NCBI GenBank assembly: GCA_008729055.1 | Contig: SDUX01000004.1 | Span: 4,032,172-4,096,171 of the forward strand | DNA length: 64,000 nucleotides | Reading direction: 5' to 3' | DNA from: Pyropia haitanensis | Taxonomy: Eukaryota; Rhodophyta; Bangiophyceae; Bangiales; Bangiaceae | Program-made: the position numbers and the translations under genes | Notes under the pieces: model-generated | What the model was told of the DNA's origin: nothing | The model's database searches: none | Seen by the model: only the letters and a program-made list of their open reading frames with translations | Shown: positions 1-10,587 of the stretch, piece after piece | Position numbering within the stretch: the stretch's first letter is position 1 | Layout of the letters: each line of letters begins with the position of its first letter

Positions 1-630
1 GGGCCCCCTCCGCGTCGCCCCCGCCGTCACCGCGTCGGCTGCCGTCGCTGCCGGCACCACGACGCCGCCCGCTCCGATTGCCATCCCACCCGTGCTCGCC
101 GCTACCGTCGCCGCCCGTACCAGAGGCGCCGCCCGTCGCGTTCATGAAGGGCCCCTCCCGCGACGCCATCGCCGCTCCGCTCCCTTGCCGACGCCGCCGC
201 CCAACGACGCGGTGGGGGTGCGCCGTCCACGGGGGCGTGACCGCGACGCCGGCCAGTCACGCACAGCCCGCCGCGGCCGGCGCCACGGCCGGCACCCAGC
301 CACGGCGGCTCGGCGCCGCGGAACAACGCGGCGGGCGAACCGAGGCGTCGGCCACCACGGCGGCGCCTCACCATCCCCGCCCTGCTGCGCCGTGTCCCAT
401 CTTACGCGGCCGCCGTGCGCCACAGTCCCCACAAGGAACCATCCGTCAAGACGGTCATCCCGCGGTGGGCGGGGTCACCCGCACGTATCCGCGGCTGGGC
501 CGTCTTGCCCCCAGGTTTGGAACGGGCCTTGGCCGACGGGCCCCGGCCCGAATTCAAATCGCGGTGTTCTGTCAACGGGCCGGGCCAGGCGCATGTGGGC
601 CGGGGCGGCACCCCCCTCGTGCGTTCACTT
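1..630. other. Left edge, no gene supported
   Basis: GC-rich DNA open in several frames on both strands. Codons starting at base 2 give an Ala/Pro/Val-rich stretch over the first ~130 bases that could be the tail of a gene entering from the left. No motif, stop context or splice site lets me support it. Confidence 0.3.
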
Positions 631-804
631 TATTGCAGTACTCCCAATTTTGTCCGATGTGATCAAAGTCAAGACTGGGTCTGGTCAACTTCCTATTGGT
701 CGATCCGTTTTATCCGGCTGCATGATGGCTGAGACGCAGTTGACCAGCTCTGGAGCCGGCTCTTGACTTCGACCAAATCGGACAAAATTGGGAAGACAGC
801 AATA
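631..804 (+). mobile_element. Foldback MITE, copy A (TA target site)
   Basis: A 174-bp element whose ends read TATTGC and GCAATA. The outer ~60 bases on each side are imperfect inverted repeats sharing CCCAATTTTGTCCGAT, so the whole element can fold into one long hairpin. The TA at each end fits a TA target-site duplication of Tc1/mariner or Stowaway type. No coding capacity, so it is non-autonomous. A near-identical copy lies at 14754-14928 in opposite orientation, which shows that the unit moved as a discrete piece. The flanking DNA of the two copies is unrelated. Confidence 0.8.
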
Positions 805-944
805 GCTCGGTCGGTGGCCCGTTGCCCGCTACAGACTCGGCCCACACGCCGTCCACACGCCTCAAAGCGGCTACGGAGGCTCTTTGCGGCGACCGGGAGG
901 TGTCCATCTCGGCGCCCGCGCCTCATCCGTCACGCCATGACGCT

Positions 945-2260
945 CGCGCTGCAGCACCCGCCGTGGATACGGGCGAGCCGCAGCAGCCAACGTATGTCCG
1001 CGTGCGGACTGGTAGCGGCTTTCGTTTTGTGTTTGTCGTGCACCCCACCGACACCTTTAAACCGTTTTGGCTGAGCGCGCCGCCGCCCGGATTGGGATCT
1101 GCGCCCCGCCAGAAGACCTGCGGCACTTCTGGCAAGGGGGCATCGAGTCCGGCACGCTGGCGTCGGTGGGGTGTCCAGGATGAAGGCACTGTGGACGTGG
1201 CGTTCAGCCTGAGTGGACCCCCGTTCCGGCACTTTATGGAGGTGCCGCCGCTTGACGTGCGGCGGCCGCTGCGGCCGCTGCAGCCGTCGTTTGGGGCGGT
1301 CTGGGCGCCGGTGGATAGTCCCGTTCGGTTTATGCTGGTTGCTGACGGCGAGGCCTTCACCAAACAGCTGACGCTCCGCGTGCGGGGCGAGGCCTCAACT
1401 GTGGCCGGCACGACTACCTGCGATATCGTTACACTGACGGTGACTTTTGCCCGTATGACGTGCGCATCCGCGTTGTGGACCCGGCGTGGACGTTTTGGAC
1501 GGAGAGCAGCCGGGCGCTACATCTGCGCGCGACCACGGCGGGTGGGGAGGACGCCGACGGCGTCAACGTGGAGCTCAGTCTGACTACCACTCCCCACCTG
1601 ACGGAGAGCCTCTGCCCGCCAGCGCGCCCAACGCTCTCTTTGCTGCCCTCCGCGCCGCCCTGTCGGTGGCGCATGGCGACCCCGCCGCGGTAGGGGCCAT
1701 CCACGTGACGGCGGCCACGCGCCTCACCGCCGCCGTCTGCACGGACTATTGCGTGCTGGCCCTGCAAGATGGGGACGAGCTGGACGTGACCCCCGCGCGG
1801 CCCCCGCCGTTGGGTCATCCCAAGCGGACTCGACCGACGGTCGGACCACCCACGGCGGGTGGCACGCCCGTAGCGGCACGGGTGGCTGTGGCGACGGCGA
1901 CGGCAGCGGCGGCGGCGGCGGCGGCGGGGGTGCCCTCCGCTGCCAAGCGCCCGCGGCATTGGGCGTGGCAGTGACCGGCCTGGGCGCCGCGTATGCCCCC
2001 ATTGCCATCCAGCTGATTGAGGCAGGCCTGCCGGGCGCGCACGCGGCAAGGGCGGTGGGGGCGGCAGCCGCCGCCGACGCGGATGCCGCCGCCGCCGCGG
2101 ATGCCGCCGCCAACGTGGCCGCCGCCGACGACCTGCTCGACGACCTTGGCGTTACGGCCGGCCTGCATCGGCGAGTGTTGCTACACGCGCTCGGCAGCCG
2201 GGCGGCCCGCCCGTGTGCGTGCACGGCGGGCGGTGCGCGGCGGGGCACACCCGCCGGGTG
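945..2260 (+). pseudogene. Frame-broken coding region with SAM-like C-terminus
   Basis: Protein-like sequence jumps between the three forward frames. One frame gives TYVRVRTGSGFRFVFVVHP (about 985-1065). A second gives PPEDLRHFWQGGIESGTLAS and then a stop (about 1100-1180). The first resumes with VDVAFSLSGPPFRHFMEVPP. A third gives YDVRIRVVDPAWTFW (about 1450). After two more changes the region ends in a SAM-domain-like stretch, YAPIAIQLIEAGLPG and DDLLDDLGVTAGLHRRVLLH (about 1990-2190), with an Ala/Asp insert between them. SAM domains mediate protein or RNA binding. Most jumps are not at homopolymers or convincing splice sites, so I call it a decayed gene; unusual introns are the alternative. 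Function unknown. Confidence 0.4.
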
Positions 2261-3200
2261 AGGCGGGCCGAGTGCGGGCAAAGCCGAGACGGTGGGGGGA
2301 CAGCGGCTTGGCCACCAGCGGACGGTGGCGGGCGGGGCAAGAGGAGACCTTCCAGACGAGGGCGGCCTGGTCCATCCGGTTGCCGCCGAGGCGGGAGCCC
2401 GGCGCGGGGGAGGAGCCGCTCCGCGACGACGGCGGCTGCCGACGCGGTTGGTATCTTGAGTAGCCGCGGCAGGACTATCATGCCCGTCGGCCGCCGGAGC
2501 GTCGGCGGCTTCCCCTTCACCCCCCCCCCCCCCGTCACCCCTCTCCCGCTCCATGTGGCGCTCTGGATGCCGCGTGCCGCCAACGATGCCGTTCGCTGAC
2601 TTCAGAGTACTTGGGCGGGTGGGAGAAAGGAGACGGGCAGGGGGGCGCTGGGGGAAACCGGACCGCCGACGCCGCAAGCCTGTCCGCCCGACGATCCCCG
2701 TTCTATTGGTCGAATAGAAACTATTCCGCAGCTCCCCAGCTGGCATCGCAGCCGAGATGCCTCTGTATGCGACTAAAATGGATTCACCTTTCACACAACC
2801 GTGCAGAGGAGGGAGTCGTCGTGCGGCGCACCCGCCTAGCACAGCACGGCGGGTGCTTGGCATGTGCTGCGCTTGGTATCGTCCCGGTGCGGGGCCAGCG
2901 TCGCGCTCCGCATGGAGCCTCCGCTCCACCACCTTTGTCACGGCTGTGGCCCGCGGTCGCCAGGCGGCCGGTGCGACCGTCTGTTCGCAGACATGCCTGT
3001 TTAGTTGCACCGCCGCCACCTCTGTCACTGCTGTGACCCTCCGTTGCCAGGCGGCCGCCGGGACCGGCTTCTCCAAGCCCTGTCGCTACTCCCCGTCGAC
3101 GTTGCCCTTGTGCACCACCACCCATCCCCCCCTTGGCCTGTTCCCGTGCGCGTCTGCGGTCGGCCCGCCCACGCTCCCTCCTGTCCGTGTGCGCGTGGCC
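2261..3200. other. Intergenic; upstream of hydrolase 1
   Basis: No gene recognised. Contains a poly-C tract near 2521-2531. The frame of the downstream hydrolase is open back to 2757, but that upstream part is Ser/Thr/Arg-rich without a motif, and the signal-anchor Met at 3201 is a better start. Confidence 0.4.
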
Positions 3201-4727
3201 ATGGCCAACCCGCTTCGCGTCCGCCCCCGTGGGTGGCTGCTCGTGGCCATTGCGGTGGCCGTCGCGTTGGGGGCGGTCAGTGGCGACAGCGTGGCCGCTC
3301 ACCAGCGGCGGTCGGCACGAGCGGGTGCCGTCCGGTGCACCCAGTCCGTTTGCCAGGCGGTAGTGGGCATGCCCCACCGCTCGCTCCACCCGTTTGGGGG
3401 GGCCCCGGCCGACGTCATCGTGCCGCTGCACCTGGTTTGGCCCGCGCGGCTCGGTGTCCGCGGTGCCGCCGCACCGCCCGTGCCGCTGGTGGTCTTCCTG
3501 GCGGCCGCCCTCGCCACGCCGCGTGACACAGCGTCGCTGCGCGCGGCGCTCGGCCGCCACACGGTCGTTGCCGCCCCCTCCTACGCGGCGCGCAACTTCA
3601 CGCCGCCCGAGAACCGGGGCGGCACCGGCGGGGGCCCGCCAGGGGGCCCCCCGGCGGGCGACGACCCGACCAGCGCCCGCCTCTTTGTCCGCTTCTTGAC
3701 CAACGTGGCGGCCAAGGGCGGGCGGGACGGGTGCCCTGCGCGCGGCGTGCTGTCGAGCGCGGCGCTCGTCAACAGCGTCCTCGCCGTGCTGGCCGCGCCG
3801 TCGACCGCGCGTGGCGGGCGGTCGCGAGTGGCCGCCACGGCCGCCGCGGCGGCGGCGGCCGACCCGGCGCGCCTCGTCCTGGCCGGCCACTCGATGGGCG
3901 CCGCGATCGCGCTGACCGCCGCGACGGGCGGGTGCGCCACGGGCGCCGCGGCTGCGCTGCCGCCCTTTCTCTCCCGCATCCTCTGCGAAGGCTACACGCC
4001 CCCCGTGCCGCCGACTGTGCTGCGAGGGGTGGTCGCGTACGCCGCGACGCCGCCCGCGGCGCGATCGCCCCTACCACCTGGGCTGTGGGCGCTCGCCATG
4101 GACGGCGACACGGACGCGGCGGTGGCCAACCTGGCCGGCGTGGCCGCAGGCTACGCGCCCGCCACCCCCACCCCGTCCACGGAGAGTGGCGGCGGGCACC
4201 CCACCGCGTCCCCATCGACGGTGCTGCTGACCGCGGGCCTCGTCCGCGCCGGCCACTTTGCGCCCGTCGACTATGTGCGGGGGGTATCCACGCGGGCGGG
4301 CGCGCCGCGGTGCACCACCGACAATGCGGGCGACGGGCCGTTTGTGACGACCCGCGCCGAGGCGGCCACCGCCCGCCGTCGCTTTGTCGGCGCCTCCGTG
4401 GCGGTCATGGCGGCCGCGCTGCCGGCGCGGGCGGGCGCGCCGCGTCGTGAGGTGGCCGCCGCCCGGCGCGCGCGCGCGGCGGGGTGCGCGGCGCTGGCCG
4501 CTGCCACGGCGGGGCGGGTGCGGGGGGTGGAGCGCGTGACGCTGCAGGGCGGGCACGGGGGGGGGGGGTGTCTGTGCTCCGCAGGTGGGGTTGCGCGTGC
4601 GTGTGAGGGGGGGCGCGACGTTGTCGCGACTCGTCCACAACGTCGGCGCGAGACGAAAACTCGCAATCGCCAGCGGGTCCGCAGATCGGCCACGTCAAGT
4701 GAGGTACTGACATCGGTGCAATTCTGA
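3201..4727 (+). CDS. Secretory alpha/beta hydrolase, paralogue 1
   Basis: About 508 residues. The N-terminus (MANPLRVRPRGWLLVAIAVA) is a signal peptide or signal anchor, so the product probably enters the secretory pathway. The nucleophile elbow is GHSMGA, preceded by ARLVLA. The likely acid is in MDGDTDAA and the likely His in VRAGHFAPV, giving a Ser-Asp-His triad in the usual order. The fold resembles chlorophyllase/dienelactone-type esterases, but the strand-3 HG oxyanion motif is replaced by LAAAL. Substrate unknown. A paralogue at 55325-56668 shares VVAAPxYAARNFTPP, the elbow, DGDT and AGH. Homology fades near a G-run at about 4556-4568. The residues after it lack a counterpart, so the true C-terminus may lie in another frame near 4600. 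The start was chosen because the paralogue also opens with a short basic stretch and a hydrophobic segment. Confidence 0.75.
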   Translation: MANPLRVRPRGWLLVAIAVAVALGAVSGDSVAAHQRRSARAGAVRCTQSVCQAVVGMPHRSLHPFGGAPADVIVPLHLVWPARLGVRGAAAPPVPLVVFLAAALATPRDTASLRAALGRHTVVAAPSYAARNFTPPENRGGTGGGPPGGPPAGDDPTSARLFVRFLTNVAAKGGRDGCPARGVLSSAALVNSVLAVLAAPSTARGGRSRVAATAAAAAAADPARLVLAGHSMGAAIALTAATGGCATGAAAALPPFLSRILCEGYTPPVPPTVLRGVVAYAATPPAARSPLPPGLWALAMDGDTDAAVANLAGVAAGYAPATPTPSTESGGGHPTASPSTVLLTAGLVRAGHFAPVDYVRGVSTRAGAPRCTTDNAGDGPFVTTRAEAATARRRFVGASVAVMAAALPARAGAPRREVAAARRARAAGCAALAAATAGRVRGVERVTLQGGHGGGGCLCSAGGVARACEGGRDVVATRPQRRRETKTRNRQRVRRSATSSEVLTSVQF

Positions 4728-7102
4728 CAACCGTGCTGTCAGGGTATCGAAACAAGAGCGGGCAATGCCCAGACCCGCTCCCGCTACTGCGTGCAAAATA
4801 GAGCCTTGCGCCATGTTCTCGCAGCACAGCTGACGCGCAGGTGGCGGCTGCAGCGGCGGCAGGGGCGTGGGGGTGTGTTGGACCACCAAAGGGGCGGCTG
4901 CCATACGGAGGGATCGACGCAGCAGCGCAGTGCCCGATTGCAAGTGGCGGCGTGGCAGCGTGTCACCTTCATCTCTGTGCCGTTGAACACGTCAACTGTC
5001 GCCTCGTGTCGATGGCGGCGCAGAAACCCGCAACTCCTAGTCTTTGGCGGCGGCGGGTCGGCAAAGGTCGGGGCGAGAAACGAAAACGAGACGGCGGGAG
5101 CGGTAGCGGCAACCCGGGAAGTGACGGCAGCGGCGGGTGCCGCAGCGACTACGGGGGCGGCAGCACAGGCAATGGCGCGGATGCGCAGTCGCCCGTCCTA
5201 ACCCCCCCCCCCCCCCCCCTGCCCCCTTCTCCCTCCCCCATCTCGTGCGAGGAACTGTCAAACCACACCATCGCCCACGTCTTGGCCACTAACCGCGGCG
5301 ACGTGTCGCTGGTGGTGGTGACTGATGGCGCAGCACCCGTACGTCAGCAGGGAGAGTGGGGGTAAAGGAGATAGGATAGAGCAGGTCAACAACACCGCGG
5401 AGCGATACAAGACGCGCTGGGAAACGCTGCATGGAGGCCTTGCTCGGCTTGCGGAATCCGCCAGCGACCAAAACAAAGTCTGACTGGATTCACTGCCACC
5501 GCGACCGATTTTCCTGTACTCTCACTTGTACTGCTCTTCTCTTCTTGCGCGCGCCCTTCCGCGCTGCCCGCCGTCTCCACCGGGGGGGGGAGGGTGAAGC
5601 AGAGGTGTGCGATGGGCGGCTCGCTACTGCTCTTCTCTTCTTGCGCGCGCCCTTCCGCGCTGCCCGCCGTCTCCACCGGGGGGGGGAGGGTGAAGCAGAG
5701 GTGTGCGATGGGCGGCTCGCATGAGTCACCTCTGTCAGGCGGGCGCGATAGCGGCGGGATGTGGCCCAGGCGATTGTATGCGTTGGACGAGTGAACGCCG
5801 GCCAGTACCACGTCCGCCGGGGAGGCCACCCCTGCAGACACTGGAAAACCTGTCGCCACGGCACAATGTGTCCGCGTCGCTTGAGGTCCAGCTGTGCATC
5901 GCGATGGCTATCCAGTCACAGCACGGGGGGGGGAAAGCGCAAAGACGAGATTGGCGGCGGTGGGTGGTGCCTCGCCGGCAGCGGGCGGTGGCAGGGACGC
6001 AGCGGCGCCGGGGGGGTGGTGGTTGATTTGTGGGGAAGGGGGTGGCGGCCGTGGCCGAAGCAGCGGCCATGGCGGTACCGGCAACAGGGGCGGCGCTGAT
6101 GCAAACACGGCGACGGCGGCGACGGCAGCGCCAGTGGCAGAGGTGGCGTCTATAGAGATCTGCTGGCGGTAGGCCGGTGGCGCTGCGGCCGACGGCGCGG
6201 CGGCAGGGTCCACCTGCCCGTCTCTTTTTCAGTGGTGCCGGCGGTGGCGGCGGCCGCTTGAGTGACGGGCGGTGCCGCAAGCACGCGACACCAGGGAGGC
6301 GGACAGGGTAGCATTGAGGCGTTTGCCGACTAGAGGCCGAACCCGTCGCTACCAATGCCAAAGCCGCGGCAGCGCCACCTGCTCACGCCACCGGGCCACC
6401 GCCGCGGCCGAGGTGGCGGAGGCGCCGCCGTGGCTACCCCCGCCACCACCACGTGCACAGCTGCCGGACAGACACCAGGACCGGCGCCGTTGTCGCCGGC
6501 TTGGACCGCCACGGTGCTGTCACCGCTGCAGCTGCCGCCGCGTCCACGGGGGGTACTGGCGTCTGGTGTGGGGGTGGCGCCGCCCGCAGGGTCCGACAAA
6601 ACAAGAGCCGCGTCGAGGCCTGCGCTGCTGCGGAGGCCTCCTCTCCCGGACATCTTTGACACGCGCCGCTCCCACCCCCGCGGATGCACGGACGTGTCAC
6701 GCGTCGTGAAATTCTGGAGGGCGCGACACGCGACCCAGTTTTTGGGGTGGCCAAGCTCTGTGCTCGCACAAAAGGCCGACTCTTTGGCGACAAAGATCAC
6801 AGCGAGGACGAAACAACGATCACTTTTTTACCAGACAAGGGCGGCACGCGTGCGGACGCGACGGGCGGACCCCGCGTCCTGCGCCATCGCTGCCACCACC
6901 CCCACTCATCACCCCCCTGCTCGCGACGCTTCCCCCCCGTAGCGCGCGATGGCTTGACTCGGCTCCTGTCCCGTCCGCCTCTTTAATTCTCGCTTCTTCC
7001 TCCGTCTGCCTGTCCTCCTCCCCTCTCTTCAACGTTCCCCCAGCCCCCGTCCGACCCCTGCCAATCATTCCCGACTCTGCTGCCTCGCTCTCCCCCACGC
7101 AC
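4728..7102. other. Intergenic, exon-like fragments only
   Basis: No gene I can name. Two stretches look protein-like but stay unassigned. At about 4990-5365 (+) a basic, Gly-rich segment leads to poly-Pro and ends in HTIAHVLATNRGDVSLVVVT. At about 6690-6850 (+) there is ILEGATRDPVFGVAKLCART. Both could be exons of unrecognised genes or chance frames. A 96-bp tandem duplication lies inside (5529-5720). Confidence 0.3.
5529..5720. repeat. 96-bp tandem duplication, two copies
   Basis: The unit starting TACTGCTCTTCTCTTCTTGC at 5529 restarts at 5625, and both copies run through the same G-run and GATGGGCGGCTCGC. The two copies look virtually identical, so the duplication is recent. A 96-bp period keeps any reading frame in phase. 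Confidence 0.9.
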
Positions 7103-9004
7103 ATGCACAGCATGAATGGGCAGCCGCCGCCGGTGGCCGCCGAGCCCGGGCCGTACCGGGTCAAGCTGTTCAACGATGCCATCCTGGGTGCCGTCGAGCT
7201 GTCCACCCCCGCCCTCTCCCTGCTCGACACCCCCCACGCGCAGCGGCTGCGGGACCTCAAGCAGCTCGGCGCCACGTCGCTCGTCTTCCCATCCGCGTCG
7301 CACTGCCGCCTGGAGCACTCGCTCGGCGTGGCCGCCACCGGCTGCGCCTGGGTGGACGCCCTCCTCTCCTACTCCCGCCGCCACGGCCTGCGCGACGACG
7401 GCGGGGACGCGCTGTTTGACACGCCCCGCGAGGCCGCCGACGCGCGGTGTCTGGTGCAGCTGGCGGGCCTCGCGCACGACCTCGGCCACGGGCCGTTTAG
7501 CCACCTGTTTGACACCAAGGTGCTCCGTCGGGGGGTGTACGCCAACTATAGCCCAGAGGCGGTGCCGGCGCTGCGCCACGAGTGGCGCAGCGTCATGATG
7601 CTGGAGGACGCGGTCGAGGCGAGCGGCCTCGACGTGGAGCGGGGGATGATTCGGGCGGCGGCAGAGTTGATTGACGTCCGCCGTCGGGGCGGGGGGCGGG
7701 GTCGGGACGGCGCCATTCCCCCGTGGATGATGGGGCTGGTTGCCAACGACGAGGGTGCTCCTGACGCGGACCGCTTGGACTACCTGTCGCGCGACTCGCG
7801 GTACCTCAACATGCCATGTGGGGTGGACGCTCGCCGGCTGATGGCTACGTCCAAGGTTTGTGGCGGGGGGAAGGTGGTTGGGTGGCCCGTCAAGGAGGCA
7901 TTTGCCCTGATGGACGTGTACCACACGAGGTACGCTTTGGATCGTTTTCACGTTCATCCTCTGCCTGTTGATGACCTGTGGAGACAAATGGCCAGCTTGG
8001 TTTTGAACGCTCGACCCATGACCCCATTCTTATCTGACCGCATGCGCACCGTCGAGCTCGCACCTGTGGTCGCGCGTCTATGTCATGTCTGTTGGCCAAT
8101 TTGCTGAAACTGCGTTGTAGGTACAAGCTGCACAAGATGGCGTACAGGTGTGTTGGGTGTGCTTCTGTAGTCTGCTCCGATCTCATTGGTGTTGTGGTTG
8201 CTGCGAACGCGCTGGCACTCTGGTGGTGGGTGTACACGGTACTGGTCTTCGGACCTCCGTCCTTTTGCGTCTCGCTAACGTATCCCATCATGTGACCTGT
8301 GTTTTCCACCTTTTGGCGTTGCTCTGTGGTCCTTTGGTCATGATGCGCTTCCCCCTCCTGGTTTGCGTGTGCTCAGTCATCGCGTGACCGTTGGCATTGA
8401 CGCCCTTCTTGCCGATGCCTTCCTCTCTGCGGATGCCCACCTCCACTTTACCGCTTCCATCGACGACCCGTCGGCGTTCCTTGGCCTGGACGACACCCTC
8501 CTCCACCGCCTGCAGTTTGCCACCGAGCCCGCCTTGGCGCCCGCCCGCGCGCTCATCAACCGCCTTCGACGGCGACAGCTGTACCCTCTGTGTGGGGAGC
8601 TGCTGTGCACCCCCCCCACGGCGCCGGCGCCGGGCGAGGCGCCCGCCCACCGCCGCCTCACCGCCGCGGACGTGGCAGCGCATCAGGTGTTGGGGGGCGG
8701 CGTGGACCTCCGGCCCGAGGACATTGTGGTGGCTCCCGCGGTGCTCTCCTACGCCATGGGCACGGTCAATCCGGTCGAGCGCATCCCGTTTTGGGAGGGC
8801 GCTGCGGGGGAGGGTGGCGGCGACGATGGCCTGCTCGGCCCGGGGGGGGTCGCCCGCGTCAGCCGCCTGGTCGGCACGGGTGCCTGCCAGGAGGAGGTGG
8901 TGCGCGTGTACGCGCGGCGGGAGGGCGCGGACGTAGCGGCTGCGGTTCGGACAGCGTTCCAGCGGGTGGTGTCGGCTTGGGGGCTGGGCACGGTAACGGG
9001 GTGA
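7103..9004 (+). CDS. SAMHD1-like HD-domain dNTP triphosphohydrolase, three exons
   Basis: Predicted 493 residues from exons 7103-7929, 8121-8147 and 8377-9004; both introns are GT-AG and the joins keep frame. Family members cleave dNTPs to nucleoside plus triphosphate and control dNTP pools. HD metal ligands are visible: His in RLEHSLG (about residue 72), His-Asp in AHDLGHGPFSH (about 125-126) and Asp in RLDYLSRD (about 226). The 27-nt middle exon supplies YKLHKMAY, giving HTR-YKLHKMAYS-HRVTVG, which matches the SAMHD1 segment after the catalytic core. Exon 3 carries the C-terminal lobe (DALLADAFLSADAHL, RVYARREGADV). The N-terminal SAM domain of animal SAMHD1 is absent. Human SAMHD1 has 626 residues; the difference is mainly that domain. 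The ATG at 7103 is taken as start; a second in-frame ATG lies at 7112. Confidence 0.9.
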
Positions 9005-10587
9005 GCCCGCGCGTTGGTGTACATAGGTTGCTCGCTTTTCTTTTTCGTTTGACCTTCTCCTCACCGTGCGCAGCAGCCGTGCTCCTCTCCTGTCCCCATT
9101 CCTGCCTTGTGGCCACCGCGGTGATCCACCTACCGTCGGCGTCTTTCGGCCTGGACTGCACGCCCCGTGACGCGACGCTGGGTCTTCCCAAGCCATGTGG
9201 TGGCCAGAGTCTCCAATGGTGCCTGCCCTGTGGCTTCCCGCCATGTGAGGTCGAGCGCTATGGCGGTGCGCCGCTATCCTAGAGGTGGCGGTGGTGGCGA
9301 CCAATTCGAGGGGGCCGCGCGGCGGCGTTGTCACAACCTGCGTCGCCATCTCCGCAGCGGCCAAGCGTCCTCCGTGTTGGTGGGGCGCACGGCCACCGCG
9401 GTGGTGGTCAGCACTCCCCACCGTCACCCCACTCAACAACTGCTTGAGCGCCACCGGCTGCGTTGCCGGCGCCGGTGCGCAGCCCCCGCGGCGGTCGCTC
9501 CGACAGTCGGCGTGCCCACGTGGAGGTCGGCACGCGTCCAGATGCCGTACCCGTGTGTGGCTGCGTTTGAACGGCGGCCGCGGCGGCAACAGCCGCGGCG
9601 TGCGTCCAGGTCGGCGCGATGGTGACGCCACCGCCGTCATGGCCGGTGTCGCAGCCCCCGCCGTTGACCGCATGCGGAGCCTGGCATGGCGTGCTCACAG
9701 CAGCCAAGGGCGGGCGCAGTCCTCCTCGACGCGTTCGCCCTGACGCGACAGCGGCGGCGTCAGCCCGGCGGCGGCTCCCCTGCGGGCGTGCACGGGCGCC
9801 GCCTCGTGCCATTTGAGTGCAGTAGCGGCCATGCGCGCCACGCGGCTGCCGCCGTGGCGGCGGCCATGCGCGTCGGCGATGGCGCCATTGCATGGGTACG
9901 GTTCGGCAGGCGGCGGCGGCGGCAGGGGCGGCTGTGCCCCCCTGCACCCCCCCCACAGCCACGCACCCCGTTCGCCTCCCATCGCGCGCCGTTCAGTCGG
10001 CCACGCCCACTTTCTCCCGCCTTCAGACCAAGCCGCGGGGAGCTCGCCTGCTGGCGGCTCAAGCCGTTTCTGAGCAAACAGAGGGCTCGCACAGCGTACT
10101 TGCTGCGGCAGCACACCTCCCTGCGCCGCCCACGCTCGCTCTTGACGTCTTGCCTCTCCTGCCCTCCCCCCCGACTCAACCAAGTGCGGCCACCACCGCC
10201 GGGTCGGCCCTACATCCAGAATGAAAACCGCGCAGACCGTGGACTTGGACGCGACTTTTCGTCGACTTGTCCGCATCTTTTGAAGGAGCACTGTTGCCGA
10301 TCTTCCAGCCCCCTCGGCTTTGCGGTTCAAGGCCAGCCCCCTTGGCCACACGCTGGCGGGATCGCGTCGACCACACGCGCGGTCGCTCGACTGTGGCGGG
10401 GGCTCCCCCCGTCCCCCTCCAGCCGGCTGGCCGGCCAGTCGCACCGCCGCGGCGGGTCTCCCAGGCCAGTGCCCCCGCTCCCGGCAACGTCCGCCACCCC
10501 GGCCGACGACGCCTCCACCGCGTTCCCAGCAGCGGCCGTTTTCGCCCTTCCCCCCACCCGCCCCAGCCCTTCCACGCGGCCGGCGCG
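9005..10587. other. Intergenic, nothing recognised
   Basis: Very GC-rich, open in most frames, Arg/Pro/Ala-rich in all of them. No motif, repeat or RNA gene was seen. It holds the 3' flank of the dNTPase gene and the promoter side of the plastid membrane protein gene. Confidence 0.4.
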
